Assembly: GCA_036320915.1 (NCBI GenBank)
Contig: JAXBDG010000017.1
Coordinates: 992,001 to 1,056,000 of the forward strand
Source of the DNA: Linnemannia elongata
Lineage: Eukaryota; Mortierellomycota; Mortierellomycetes; Mortierellales; Mortierellaceae
Direction: 5' to 3'
DNA: 64,000 nt
The position numbers were made by a program, and so were the translations under genes. Of this stretch, positions 8,566 through 20,865 are shown piece by piece. Every line of letters begins with the position of its first letter. Positions within the stretch are counted from its first letter, which is position 1. The notes beneath the pieces were generated by a model. It was given only the letters and a program-made list of their open reading frames with translations, was not told the DNA's origin and made no database searches.

Positions 8566-10359
8566 TTAAGCTGTGATGGTGGAAGAACCAAAGATACGCT
8601 CAGAGTGACGGTGGACTGCCTCCAGGTTATCCAAGAATCCACGAATGTCATCAAAGTACTCCTGGTTGACTACAGTGCTGGCGTTCAAGATCCGGCTCGA
8701 CAGCTTGTTGAGGTTTTCGGTCGATTCCTGGATCATAACCGAAGACGCTACAGGAGCATTAGTCCAGGGGCTGACGGACTCTTCACCAGGGAAGAGAATG
8801 TCGGCGGAGGAGGCAGTCGGGGTAGTAGAGATGTTCTCGTAGACATGAACATCCTGCTCCGTCTCCTTCTGCTGTTCTTCCTGGAGATCATCCTCGTCCT
8901 GAATAATATCCTCTACTGCATCGGGCTGGAGACCTTCCCAAGGACTTTCCTGCTCGGGCAACGACTCAAGTGTAGCAAAGCTGGCGGCACTCTCGCACCG
9001 CTCAGAATCCGTAAACATCATCAACGAGCTCTGGAGGCTGCTGCAGTCATCCCAAGTCTCGTTGTCCGACATTGAAGGCTCATAGTACTGGTTGACCGAG
9101 GCCTGAGGAAAGTACTGCTCCTCCATATCAACATGGTTCGGGTACACTTCCTCCAGGTCAAAATGAGGGCTCCTGGGGTCGATGGCAAGCTGTCGCAAGA
9201 ATTGAATCATATCAAACAAGGTCGTGCCCGAAAAATGGACGCGGAGCTCATATCCTTCCAGCGTAATCTCGCGGGCCTCGGGGCATTGGACCAACTTTTG
9301 TAATATGGCCGAGACCTCCAAAAAGTGCTGATACTGGGCATTTGTAATCTCCAACAGGTCGTCGATGAATCGACGGTTCAGTTCCTTGGGCGCTCTCAAC
9401 GAATCGGTATGAAGGGCGGCGACCATGGTGTCCAAGTGCCAGAGAGGCGAGGCATCGAGCAAGAAGCACATATCGACCTGGGTAGGGCAGGTCTCAGAGA
9501 ACTGCAACTTGGGGAGGGCCTCAAGCTCAGACTCGGTCTTGCCAGCGACCTTGGCGAGGGAAATAGCGGTGGCGGTAGAGATGGCAGGGGCGACGTTGGT
9601 CTTGCAAAGGTTGAGAATCTGGTGCTGCTGCTCGACCTGGGCGGCGCGGCTCAGGAAGGCCTTGATAGTCATGGGCGACAGACGGTTGGCGGGAGCGGTG
9701 CGCTTCTTGATCTCTCCAGATTTCTTGTGGCTGCGGTGCTTCTTGGCAACAGGTTGGCGGTTACTATCCTTCTCAGAAGACATCTTTTGAGCGTGTGCAG
9801 GCATTGATCCAAGGGGTTTGGCATACATCTGGGCCATCATCCTGACGGGTCCGTTAACAGCAGGACCCACAGAGGAGCAGAATCCACGTGTGGACGAGAG
9901 ACCAACACCGCGAGCGAAACCGTGGGGGACAGCTGAGGCAAATCGAAGGGGTTGATGGTGCATCATCCTCTGCGAGGACTGAGCAAGCAAGGAGGCCATT
10001 TGGGGACGACCAGCCGACGTGCAGGCATAGTTAACTGCAGCAACACGGGCAGGTTCGGGTACAAAGACTTGGCGAGCCAAGGTGTTGAACTGTCGGTTGA
10101 GGTGTGCCAAGAGTACAGGTCCATCCTTGTAAAAGGGCACGGGGGCTTTAGCCTGGAAGTTACCAAAGTAAGGGAGAGCAGGTTTGGGGAGTGGAGCAGT
10201 GAGGTGTGCAGCGGCCGAGGCAGTTGCCTGGGTCGGTGGAGCGGCAAGGTGGGGTGGGGCTGGTTGGGTTAGGTTGGCGTTCGGGAAGGCCCTGGTGTGG
10301 GCGAATCGAGCGTTGAACTGCACCACCAGCCGCCGGAGCGGATCGAGGGCTTTGCTCAT
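8566..10359 (-). CDS. Uncharacterised protein with mitochondrial-type N-terminus, 597 aa
   Basis: I do not recognise this family. The frame is open from 10545, but the ATG at 10359 (MSKALDPLRRLVVQFNARFA) gives a basic, amphipathic, acid-free leader of the mitochondrial presequence type and starts just after an A/G-rich 5' leader, so I take it as the start. Residues ~35-220 are low in acidic residues and rich in Ala, Pro, Arg and Phe. A Lys/Arg patch (KKHRSHKKSGEIKKR) follows at ~210-225. The central part (~230-400) is helical and folded-looking (LWHLDTMVAALHTDSLRAP, RRFIDDLLEITNAQYQHFL). The last ~190 residues are acidic and disordered with a short terminal helix. No introns are needed. Matrix localisation is inferred from composition only. 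Confidence 0.65.
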   Translation of the reverse strand: MSKALDPLRRLVVQFNARFAHTRAFPNANLTQPAPPHLAAPPTQATASAAAHLTAPLPKPALPYFGNFQAKAPVPFYKDGPVLLAHLNRQFNTLARQVFVPEPARVAAVNYACTSAGRPQMASLLAQSSQRMMHHQPLRFASAVPHGFARGVGLSSTRGFCSSVGPAVNGPVRMMAQMYAKPLGSMPAHAQKMSSEKDSNRQPVAKKHRSHKKSGEIKKRTAPANRLSPMTIKAFLSRAAQVEQQHQILNLCKTNVAPAISTATAISLAKVAGKTESELEALPKLQFSETCPTQVDMCFLLDASPLWHLDTMVAALHTDSLRAPKELNRRFIDDLLEITNAQYQHFLEVSAILQKLVQCPEAREITLEGYELRVHFSGTTLFDMIQFLRQLAIDPRSPHFDLEEVYPNHVDMEEQYFPQASVNQYYEPSMSDNETWDDCSSLQSSLMMFTDSERCESAASFATLESLPEQESPWEGLQPDAVEDIIQDEDDLQEEQQKETEQDVHVYENISTTPTASSADILFPGEESVSPWTNAPVASSVMIQESTENLNKLSSRILNASTVVNQEYFDDIRGFLDNLEAVHRHSERIFGSSTITA

Positions 10360-12205
10360 GAGAGGCAAAAGAGAACGAAACGATGAAGTTGTGAGTGAGT
10401 GGAGAGTGTTGGTGGAATGGAGTGTTAATGGGAAAAGAAGAAAAGAATGAAAGAGGAGAGACAGAGAGGCTGAAATAAATAAGGTGTATGGTACGACATG
10501 GGTGAGCCAAGCAAAATTTGGACTCGCACTGACAGCGTGACACACTCCCTCTCATCACTAGCGGGTACACAAGCCTTGACCAAAAAGGAAATTTTCATCA
10601 GACAAGGGATATATAGGAAGGAGGTTTGTGGGCTGAGCACCATCCATCCCCACTCTTCGCTCCAAGGAGGAGAGGAGGTCCCTGCCCATTACCCTCCTTG
10701 CTCAATACCCTTTTCTGGCCAATCCGCTAATACCGAAATCCGCACACTCTTTATTTTTTATCGCTCTTTTGCGAAAACATGTCCAGTGCCCAAAGGAAGT
10801 GAACGGAATTAGATTGATTTGCCATTGCTATTTGACAGCATTGCACGCATCAAAAGCAACAAATCGCAAGTTATGGTCGACTGCGCTAGAGTCGAAAAGG
10901 GAGAGGGATGAGAAGAGTGTTGAGGACGTGACATTTTGATTCGTCCAATGGACAACAAAGACGAATGGGTTGCATGACCACAATGCATTTTGTTTGTTTG
11001 TTGATAATTTGCTCCGCAATCCAAAAAAGTCCGTTTATTTCCGACAAGGGAAAGGGGTTGTCTAAAGTGAGAAGACAAACAACTGAGACAAAGAACGATG
11101 AAAAGAAGAATACACGCAGCATAGAACATTCTTGTCCTGAAGGCGTAGACGGAGACAGGAGGGTTGATCGACTTGACAACAATGAGGATACTGACAAGTG
11201 TGGGTGTTGATATTGACGGGTGCTACTGGTGTTCCATTCCATGTTGTCCAGGTCGACGGTAAGGAGGAGCAAGGAAAAAAGAAGCAAGGAAAATAACAAA
11301 GAAAAAAGAAGTGAAAGGCGAAGATGGATCGAATGGAAAGCGAGTCGCGTTCAGAAAGGAACAAGAGGACGCGTCAACGCCACCAAAAAGAAACAACCAC
11401 AACCAACCACCACAAAGAAAAAAAAATCAATGGAGGTGGTGGTGGTAACAAAAAGAGAAAAAATAACCCTAAACGTCCTGGAAAACGTTAGTGAATATGC
11501 TGATGCAACCATAAAAAATGAAGAGTATCGACAACCAAAACGAAAAAAACCACCACCACCACCACTTCTTGTACAACAAAAGAAAAAATAAAAGAGAAAA
11601 GAGTGTCCCATTACTCCAAGAAACAAGAAACAAAAATGTAAAGAGAAAAAAAAAAGTGTGCGGTCGTATCATAAACGAAGAGCGCGTATTTCCCATCGCA
11701 GGCATTATCCTTATCTGGTCGTTAGGGTATGATCTCAGCTCGATTGAATCTCTTCCAACAAGGACGATATAAAAAACCATCGTCAATGCTAGAAAACCAC
11801 AAACGGGCACCCCTTGCGCAATTCATGAATCCGACATATCGCAACGAATTCGAAAGTAAAGAAAGTTGAGCAGGTAAAAGAAAAAGAATGCTCAAAGAAA
11901 ACAAATAGAAAAAAGAAAAATTGCAGGTGTTCACCTCGACTTGAATGTGAAAAAAGCAGAAGAAAATGAAAGACCCAGCGATAGAAAGAAAAAAAACTCA
12001 AGTCGAGGTTACCTGGCAATCAAACGTCCCGTACCGACTTCCACTAGTTCCCTGACCACCACCACCATCATTGTCGCCACCGTTGGTGTTGGTGTTACTA
12101 TGGGTGTTATGAATCGGTTGTTGTTCGGAGTGTCGTTCGAAATGTTGATATCCAGAGTTGAACCTTCCCGACTTCATCTTTCCAAGTCGCCGGTGATGAC
12201 TCCAC
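10360..12205. other. Intergenic region, no gene seen
   Basis: This is about 1.85 kb between two minus-strand genes: the 5' flank of the unknown 597-aa gene and the 3' flank of the symporter. The stretch 11230-11990 is strongly A/G-rich on the + strand, with many AAAGAAA and CACCACCACC runs. Short open frames here are compositional and none has a convincing start or domain. Confidence 0.5.
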
Positions 12206-13907
12206 TTATTGAGCACGAACCTCCTGCTTCTGATCGTAGCCACGGGCAACAGACTCGACATCGCCAGAGTTCATGCTCTGTTCCTCGGGGGTCTTGACAT
12301 CATCATGACCCTGGGGGACAAAGGCAAGGGGGACAGGGTAAGCAAGTCCAAGAGCCTTGCGGATAGCACCCTCGATGAAAGCGGCAATAGCGACTCCAAT
12401 GGCCGAAAAGATCAAGGGCAGGACGAATGAGGGCCAGTCGTAGGCAAGGACAAAGGTGTAGCGGAGACCCTCATACCAATCACCGACCTTGACGTATCCA
12501 AAGACAACAATCGAAAGGAAACCCGAGAGGACTCCAGTGATGAACGACCAGCCTGTAACGTAGCCCTCGAAGCGATCGACCAAGCCCAACAACAGGGGGA
12601 CAGCGCAAATGGTGCAGATGAGGTTGCCGATGAGGAAGAGGATGATAATGTCGTAGCCCTTGAGAGAGACAAAGACGATTGGAATGTTGATCAAGAAGAC
12701 AAGGACACGAGGGTACCAAACGCTCTTTCCGCGGAAGAATCGGGAGGCAAGGGTGTCAACAATTCCGTTCTGGATGGAGTCGACGCATCCTTCGTTCATG
12801 GTGACGGTCGAGAGAGCAGCTAGGATGGTGATCCAAGAGGGAGCAGTCTCGCTACCGGCACCAAGGAGATCAAAGAATGCAGTCGATCCGTCCGTGCTTG
12901 ACTGAGGGAATCCAGCCCAGATGGAAAGGAAACCGCCGAATCCGTACAGGAAGCAGACAACAACCAGGGCAGCAGCACCCAAAATCGAACCACGCTTCAA
13001 AGCCCTGTCATCGGCAGAAGCCCAAATACGCTGCCATGGAGCCTCCGAGAACAGAGTAGCACATGTCATCGAGATGGGCATAGCAGCAATAGCAGCCCAG
13101 CCCCAGTAGTTGGCTCCAAGTCCCTCGGGCAATGGGGTGGGCAACGATTCGGGGCGGTAGGTGACGGCGACATAGATGGCCATGATGACAAGGAGACCGA
13201 TTCCAAAGGCACCCTGGGCGACATCGGTCAAGATACTGACGTAGAGACCTCCAGCAGCAGTGTAGATCGAAGTGACGATGGCGACGCAGAGGATGATGGG
13301 CAGACGGGGGGCGCCAATGACAAACTCCATCAAGTTTCCGATGGAGGTGTACTCAGCGCAGAGACCAATTGACATGTTGAGCAACATGACCAAGGAGACC
13401 AGGATAGTAGGGATGGTACCGAAACGCCACTGGACAAAATCACCGAGAGAGAGGACGCCAGGGTACTTGCGGTGGAGGACAGCGCCGACACGGGCGACGA
13501 TGAGGATAGGAAGACCACAGGAGACCGAATACGCAACGAGGCCGATCATTCCAGCCGAGACGACGTACGCAGGCATCGAGAAGATGACCCTGAAAGTAAG
13601 CAATAAGACGAACGTGTTAGCGTTCGAGTTTCATTGTGACGCATATCGATCTTGGTGAGTGATAAGAAAAGATGACAGGAATGGGCCATATTTCAAACGA
13701 TGATCCAAGAACATACCAGGCGCCGACACCCTGAGCGTAGAAGGACCAGGCAATGGTTCTGAGGGGGACTGACTTACGAGCGGTCAAGAAGAACTCGGTA
13801 TCATCCTTCTTGACACGCTGACGGCGTCGGGCCAGGAAGAGGGCAATTACGCCGAAGAGGACGATGGTGGTGATGGACAGTCCGTAGGTGACTGACGCTA
13901 ACGACAT
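12206..13907 (-). CDS. Sodium:solute symporter (SSS family) transporter, 524 aa
   Basis: Two exons, 13907-13717 and 13589-12206, are joined across intron 13716-13590 with phase kept (525 codons including stop). The protein has about 12-13 hydrophobic segments and SSS-family features: RRQRVKKDDTEFFLTARKS after helix 1, SFYAQGVGAWVIFSMPAYVV spanning the splice, GVLSLGDFVQWRFG, and EYTSIGNLMEF. It should import a small solute at the plasma membrane, coupled to Na+ or H+. Fungal Dur3 urea transporters belong to this superfamily but are usually longer (about 650-730 residues), so urea is only one option. The start MSLASVTYG at 13907 is chosen over the in-frame ATG at 13934. The C-tail is short and charged (KTPEEQSMNSGDVESVARG). 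It lies divergent to the AP180-like gene across about 1.9 kb. Confidence 0.85.
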
Positions 13908-15834
13908 TGTAGTAATGAAGTAGGAGATGGACAAAAGGGGGAAGAGGAGAAAGGTGGGTGTAACAGGGGCGAAGAGGAGGAGGAAAGAAAGGAAAAAAGA
14001 AAAGAAAGAGGGGTACCGTTGAGTATTTATGGTTGTGGGATGAGATCCTTTTGTTTGTTTGTTTGTTTTTGCAGAAGAGAAAAAAAAAATGAAGAGTCAG
14101 CGGGTGAACTTCCCCTTCCTTGCATCTCCCTCCCTCACTTTTCCGTAATCTTTCTCTCCCCTCCTCTGCCCATCTTTTGCCCACGCCCCAATGCTTATTT
14201 TTCTTTTCTCTATCTCCCCTCCCTTCGGAGCATGAATCTCTCTCGGTGCATTTTTTAGTTTTTGCGCTCCTTCCCTTCATCTTTTGCTTGGTCTAGGTCC
14301 TGACGGTCCATGATAATGAGGACATGTTAGCACCAGGGGCTGAGAATCAACAAGCAACAAACGAACCAGGCGACAACAAGAGCCCTGTCCATCTCTTTCT
14401 CTCTTTTCCCTTCAATTGAAGCAGAGAAAGAGAGGGACCAGGCGTTTTTGCATTTTTTGATCTGGTTGCGGTCCATGGCTCTAGGGGACGATCATGTAAA
14501 GAAAAACGAAGAAAAAAAAGGGCGAGAGAAGAAAGAGGGTGGTTGAACAAGGGTGGCGATTGCAAGAACGGATGATAGATGCAAGAAAGGAAGAGGAGGG
14601 AGGATGAAGGATGAAGGAGAAAGGGATGATAGAAAGGCTATAGCCACGGCAAGGGCGAGTTGACGTTCTTAGAGCCAGTTCTCATTCGCCCATTATATTT
14701 TTCCTTGGTCATGCTTCTTCCAATCGCGCTGCGAGCAGGATCGAGCAGACCACAATGTCATCCTTGTTTTCTTTGTGCAACAACGTGGAGAAAGATGAGA
14801 TGGAGAAAAGTGCGGGAATGACAACAATATGAAAAAAAGTAGCATTCATTGGAAGAAGAATGGTGAATGATGGTCGTTCGGCGTTTGATGCAGTGCGATA
14901 ATTTGTTAATAGAATTCTGCAACAGAATACAAACTCCTACTCTTCCTCTTCTTCATTTCCCCCATAAAAAATGTACAAGGTCAAAAAGAAAGAAATGAAG
15001 GTGTGCTGTGAAGGAAGCGTTCTGGGAACGGTTCAACAAGCCTAGTTGAATCACGAACCCCCCCGTCTCGGAGAGAGTACAAGAGAGTACATTAAGGCAA
15101 ATGACATGGGTCACCATTCGCCCAAAATCACCGAATGCTAGCGCGGGGCATGGCCACTTGCGCGGAATGAAAGGTATCTAGAAAAAGGAGTCGCCTCCGC
15201 GTGGTGATCGTCTAGGGTCTGAACAAACTCTAGTTGGTTTATGTTGTTGTATACTTGCCCTCGTTTGTGTTTGATGAATGGAGTATTGCACAAGGTGTTT
15301 GTGTGCAGCCACTCCAGTTTCTGGTGTTGAGTGAGATCACAACTGATAACGGTCCAGTGATCGCGATCGAATTTGTATCAGTCCACATATCACTCTAATT
15401 ATTTCTAATCAAAAAGCGCGCACGCTCTCTCCCTCTTTCTCTCTCTCTCTCTCTTTGGCGATCATCATGGAGGTCACCACGGGAACAAGACACCTTCTTA
15501 AAATGAATTGATAGGTGGAAGCACTTTCAGCCGCTTGGAAGTATGTTCGAGATGCGAAGGTAAGCAATCAGAAGAAAAAGGTGGTTTGAGAGCGTCAGTC
15601 TGCCGTCTTGTCTGCTGCTCCATGGGGATTCATACGCTCTCTCTCTCTCTTTTCTTCTTTCCTTTTCTTCTTCGCTCTTTTTTCTTTTTGTTCACTCTCT
15701 CCCTTCTCTTTCTTCGCACTCACTCGCCATCCCGACCGACTGACCGACTGACCAACTGACCGACAACCGAATCGACAAACCAACAACTACACACACTCGC
15801 ACCCAACACACAAACAACAACTGTCAAAGTCAGG
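13908..15834. other. Intergenic region between divergent symporter and AP180 genes
   Basis: About 1.9 kb with no recognisable gene. It must hold both promoters. A CT-rich tract at 15425-15454 and a second pyrimidine tract at 15640-15720 precede the AP180 ATG, a common fungal core-promoter and leader feature. A direct repeat of GAGAGAGTACAAGAGAGTAC type lies near 15070. Confidence 0.5.
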
Positions 15835-18698
15835 ATGGAGAAGGCCGTTGTCGGGGCAACTAAGCCCAAGTGCATGTACCCCAAGCAGAAATACATCGAC
15901 AGTAGGTCCTTCTCTTACTTCTTCTTCTCATCCACTAGAAGACATCGCAATGGACAAAGAACCCAAAAAAGAACACAGTGACACTCGGGAGGAATGACAG
16001 TACTCTGTTTACCGAACATGGATGAACAAGAATTACAGAAAAAGTTGCTGAAGGTTGAGCGCGAGAGACTCACGCCTCCTTTTCATCTTCTCCCATTGCC
16101 ATCTCTACCTGTAGCATTGCTGTTTGGAGCAACCACGTCGATGCACAACATCATGCTGATCATGAACGCACTTCAACCAAGACTTTCAAGCAACACATGG
16201 ACCGTACGTCTTTCCTCTTTTCTTATTTATACACCGTTATGTGTGTGTGCGTGTGTTTTTTTTACGGTGTTTGATTGAGAAATGCGTTGTTATATCTGAC
16301 CACAGCAACAAGAAAACAAAGAGCCGTCTTTCTCAACTCACACTAACACATACACCTGTCATTGCTCTCAACATTGTGTGCGTTTGTTTTTTTTTATAAC
16401 TTTGGGGATTGTACACACTTTCGATTTCTAGACTTCGTTCAAGTCACTCCTGGTTATTCACCTTCTTACTCGGTCAGACGCAGGAAACGATGTCCTTAGC
16501 TTTTGTGCTTCTCAGCGTGGCATCCTTTCTGCCGCCTATAAAGGTGGTGCCAACAGTAAGTGGTTCCCATCTATCTTTTAGTCGTATATTAATCAAAAAC
16601 AGCGCACATGCACTTGATGGACGGGATATGTTAGTAGTGAGGTTCTAACACATTTATGATGCCACTACCACTTGATTGTTTCTAATGAATAGGTGGACAC
16701 TCGGGCACGATCCGAACATATGCAGCCTATCTCATTGAAAAGATCCACGTCTACGGTGAATTGAAGCGGGATCCAGTCAGGACAGGAGTGCAAGGGCGGG
16801 ATGGATACTTGAAGTCATTGTCGCTCTCAAAGGGTCTGCTGCATCATGTTGCCGCCCTCCAGAAGCAAATCGCTGCACTGTTGAGCTGCAAGGTATAATT
16901 ATATTAACAGCCATTTCTATATCGAAGTGCAGGATTTCTATGCTTGTGTGTCTCTACTGCTAACACACGACAATGTCGCATGTCGTCATATATTTTATTC
17001 GAATTAGTTCTATGTTGACGAGCTGAGCAACGAAGTCACCATTGGAGCATTCGCCCTGCTCGTCCAGGATCTGTTGCGTCTCTTCCAGGCAATGAACGAA
17101 GGAGTTATCAACATTCTTCGTAAGTTGAGCTGTAGGCGCACATTCTCCCTTTTTTGTTGTTTTCTTGTTTGCTCGTTGTGTTGCATTGTAGTGGAGTTGA
17201 CAACTGCTGAAACAGGAATGGGTATTTTATCCTTGATACACACCTACAACAAGGAAAAAAGGTCTGACCGGATATTTCCTTGGAATGCTCTTAAAAATAG
17301 AACACTATTTCGAGATGACCAAGGACCAGGCGCGCCTTGGACTCCAGATCTACAAAACATTCGCGGAGCAGACGACAAAATCCATGGAGTATTTTGGTGT
17401 TGCCAAGCGTATGGAGAGTGTCATCCACATTACCATTCCCCAGCTCAAACACGTAAGTGTCCTTAAGTGAAATAGTCTTCTTGCTGTTGGTGTTTTTTTT
17501 TGCACATAAACAGGTTGTTGACAGTGGGACTTTTGCACGTTTTGTTTGGAAAAAATAGGCACCATTGTCGCTGGTCAGGACGCTAGAGGATTACTTGAAC
17601 AGCCCAGACTTTGAAGAGGGTCAACAGGCGGCGACGAAACAAAAGGAAGTTGCAGCAGCCTCTGCCGCCAAGCCAGCATCCAAACCTGCAGCCGCCAAGT
17701 CGTCGTCATCAACACCTTCAAACACCAACGGCAACAGCAACATCGCCAAGGACGGTATGTGATGTTTCTGACATCTGACGTTTGTGATATAGTTGCGCGC
17801 CTCTTCATTTTTAAAAGCGATTTACTTACACTTTCTATATCATTTTTTAGACAATGATACGTGGGCGAACAAGAAGACGACGGACGAATCATCAAAGCGT
17901 CTGAGCACCAAGAAGGACATGATCGATTTCTTTTCAAGCATCGATAACGAAGAGACGACGATTCAACAGAATCCTAACAACTTCCAGGCCCAACTCATGA
18001 CCGGCGGTGATGCCTTCCAACAGTTCCAACTTCAACTCCAGATGCAGCAACAACAGTTTTTGCAGATGCAACAGCAGCAACAGTTACAACAACAGCAGAT
18101 GCTGCAGAGTCAGTTTACGGGCATGCCAGGGAACAATAATATGTTCCAACAGGCGGATATGGTCATGCCGCAACAGACAGGATATAGCAGCACCAATCCC
18201 TTTGCGATGGGTGGCAGTCAGTCCAACTTATACCAGGCCAACAACAACAGCGGAATGATTATGCCACAGAATACTGGAAACCCCTTCCGGATGGGCGGCG
18301 GCCCTATTTCACAACAGCAGCAGCAGGTGCCACCAGTACCGGCGATGCCGATGATGACAGGGATGCAGCAATACAACTCGATGCCCACTTCTACCATGGT
18401 CTCATCACAACCAACAGGGAGCACCAATCCCTTTGCGCCCTCGACCAACCCACTCAACCCATTCTCGCCCAACTTTGGAAAGGTTCCAGCTCAACCAACT
18501 GGGATGGGTGCGGGGATGGGTGGAGGTGGGAGCGGGATGGATTTTATGAACATGAACAACGCTTTCGGTGGCAACAATAGTGCTGGTGGGATGAACCAAG
18601 GGATGGTGAACAGTAACCCGACTGGAGCCGGTAACCCTTGGGGTCAACAGCAGCAGCAGACTGGATTCGGACACCAGGGCAATGGATCCTTTATGTAG
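15835..18698 (+). CDS. AP180: AP180/CALM-type clathrin assembly protein (ANTH domain), 595 aa
   Basis: Eight exons fit: 15835-15901, 16115-16203, 16432-16555, 16693-16892, 17008-17119, 17301-17452, 17559-17754 and 17851-18698, totalling 596 codons. The N-terminal ~265 residues are an ANTH domain: MEKAVVGATKPKCMYPKQKY, then SNTWT, TSFKSLLVIHLLTR and KGLLHHVAALQKQIAALL. ANTH domains bind PI(4,5)P2 through the Lys cluster near the N-terminus and drive clathrin-coat assembly in endocytosis. The tail is Gln/Asn/Met-rich and carries several NPF tripeptides (TNPFAMGG, GNPFRMGG, TNPFAPS, LNPFSPNF), which bind EH domains of Pan1/Ede1-type partners. It also carries five [LIVM]xx[QN]xTG sites (residues 418, 450, 497, 525, 566) matching the Ark1/Prk1 kinase consensus. 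The exon 5/6 junction gives ILQHYFEM and is the least certain join. The gene is convergent with VTA1. Confidence 0.88.
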
Positions 18699-18970
18699 TG
18701 CTGTACTACCATGACAACAGTCGGATCGCTGGAGAAAAAAAAATAAATAAATAAAACTAGCTCGAAAAAGAAGATGAAAGAGATGTCAAAATAACCCTTC
18801 GGTGGTGTGCCACGTTTTTCTTTATTTGTTGTGTTGGTAAGGCTATATCATTACCATGCACGAAAGGATGGAGTGAAAAGAAAAGTAGTAGGCGAATGTG
18901 TTAATATTGATACTCTTTTTCAAGAAAAGCAAATAAACAGCATAGGATAGGTAAACAAACGGTCGAAAAA

Positions 18971-20865
18971 TTAACTTACGCGGAGGAGGGCAAGGGCCTT
19001 TTCAAGGTTGTCAATAGCGGTCGGGATATCATCGTAGGTCAATGCAGAGACAGTCCACTTGCAGTGCTTTTGGATTTGGGTGCTGACCGCAGGGTCGAGG
19101 ACCATTGCTGGCGCCGCAGGAACATATGGAGAATGTGCTGTAGGTTGCTGATAGGGTGCAGAGGGCGAGTTGTATCCTCCTCCGATAGGTTGCTGAGGCT
19201 GAGGGGTGTATGGGTTTGAGACAGGCGCAGGTGCTGGTGCTGGTGCTGGTGGCTGGTAGGGTGGGTACTGTGAGGCGGGAGGAGTAGGCGACACTGGCAA
19301 CGTAGGCTGAATATTGTTGTAGTTGGAAGGAGGGAACTGGGGTTGTTGTGGTTGTTGAGGCTGTTGTTGATGATGGACTGAAGGTGATCCTGCAGGGTTG
19401 TTGTTGCTGTAGGGAATCTGACCTTGGTTCAAGTTTGGACTCACGCCTGACTGATTCCAGTTGTTGTTATTGCTGATACCGCCTCCTCCAATTGATCCAT
19501 TGAACCCAGTATTGTTGTTGTAGTTGTTGGTGTTATCATTGTTATTGAAGTTGCTGGCGGTGTGTCCCAAGGGAGGCGAGGGGAAATTGGAGATCGTGGG
19601 AAAAGCAGGTCCTCCAGCAGGTTGCTGTGGTGGCTGCATAGGAGAGGAAAACGTGGCAGCGGCAGAAGGAGGCGAGAGCGCATTCGTCGATGCCGCGCCC
19701 GCAGCTGCAGTATCAAATCCAGACAATGAAGTGGTGTCCATGAAATCCTGATTGAGTTGGTTGTCGTTGCTATTGTTGGTGTTGGCGCCAGGTGGGGGTG
19801 CAGGCTGGCGTCCGTCACGGATGGCCTTGACGATATCTGCGGCTCTCCATTTGGCGTACTTGATCTTTTCCTCGACCTCCGAGTCAATGTCGCCAAACAC
19901 CTTGAGCAACTCCAAGAAGTTCGCTGCGGCTACAAAGTTCTTGGCAGTCTTCCTGTTAGATGGCGCATAGGCGAATACGGGAAGGAGAGAATGAGGTGCA
20001 GTTTTATCAGTAAGTGGAACTGTACTGTGTGTCATTTTTGTTTCTTCTCTACCAAGGTAGTTTTGCTTGAAGGCTGAGAACCGTGGTGGGTTACAAGGCT
20101 TTCTGGGGAGTTTTTTTGCTGTTCTTATGGCTTCATGCCTCTTTCCTACTCTTTTCTTCAAAGCCCCACATTCTTTCTCCTTCAGAAAAAAAACCAGAAA
20201 AACTTACTGAGAACCCTGTCCGGCACGATCCTCGTCGTCGGCTTTACCAAAGATCTTGATGGCAAAGTTCTCGACATGAGCATATCCTACAAGCTCGCTG
20301 GTAATCGCCTCATTATCTCCCATATCCTTCCTTTGCTATTATATGTTAGTTGAACAAATGAAAAGGAGCAAAGGGTTTGTCAGTGTGTGCGTGTCTGTGT
20401 GATGAGTGGTGACGAGATGTGTCAACAAAGGTTGATTCAGGCACCACTGTGTTCAGCTTGCACTATAAGAGTGTCAAGAAGTGCGCGAGATGTTTCCTGA
20501 AGTGACGAACCTTTTCCAGCACGTCCAAGAGTTCGACAATGAATGGTCTGCAGCTGTTGTCCTTTGACGCTTTTTGAATCGCCAGTTTTGCCGCATAGTA
20601 GTTTGCTAATCCATTCCATTAAAAAAGAAGAAAAAGAAATAAAAGAAAAAAGGAAAATGAGTCAAGTGTTGACACATGACAGAAGCAACAGCCCTGAGAG
20701 TATGCCAAGCGTATGATGCGTGTCGCTTTTGAAGTCGGCCATTGTTGAATGAAGTAATAGCATACAGTAGTAAGAGACGACGGGTTCTCGTTCCTGGAGC
20801 TGGGCTGCTCGTTGGAGGAAGGGGGTGATGCTCTTGAGCGCCTCGGGTACGTTAGCGGCCGACAT
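18971..20865 (-). CDS. VTA1: Vta1/LIP5-like ESCRT cofactor, 434 aa
   Basis: Four exons fit: 20865-20766, 20605-20511, 20335-20208 and 19952-18971 (435 codons). The N-terminus, MSAANVPEALKSITPFLQRA with REPVVSYY and then NYYAAKLAIQKA, is the tandem-MIT region of Vta1. It continues LVGYAHVENFAIKIFGKADD and TAKNFVAAANFLELLKVFGD. A long Pro/Gln/Asn-rich linker follows. The C-terminus, IQKHCKWTVSALTYDDIPTA followed by a helix ending ALALLRV, is the VSL domain that dimerises and binds Vps4. The protein stimulates Vps4 ATPase during ESCRT-III disassembly at multivesicular bodies. The apparent stop at 18971 overlaps a perfect GTAAGT donor right after CTCCGC, so the true last exon may lie downstream, with a candidate acceptor near 18855. 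The promoter region is shared with the CUE5-like gene. Confidence 0.88.
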
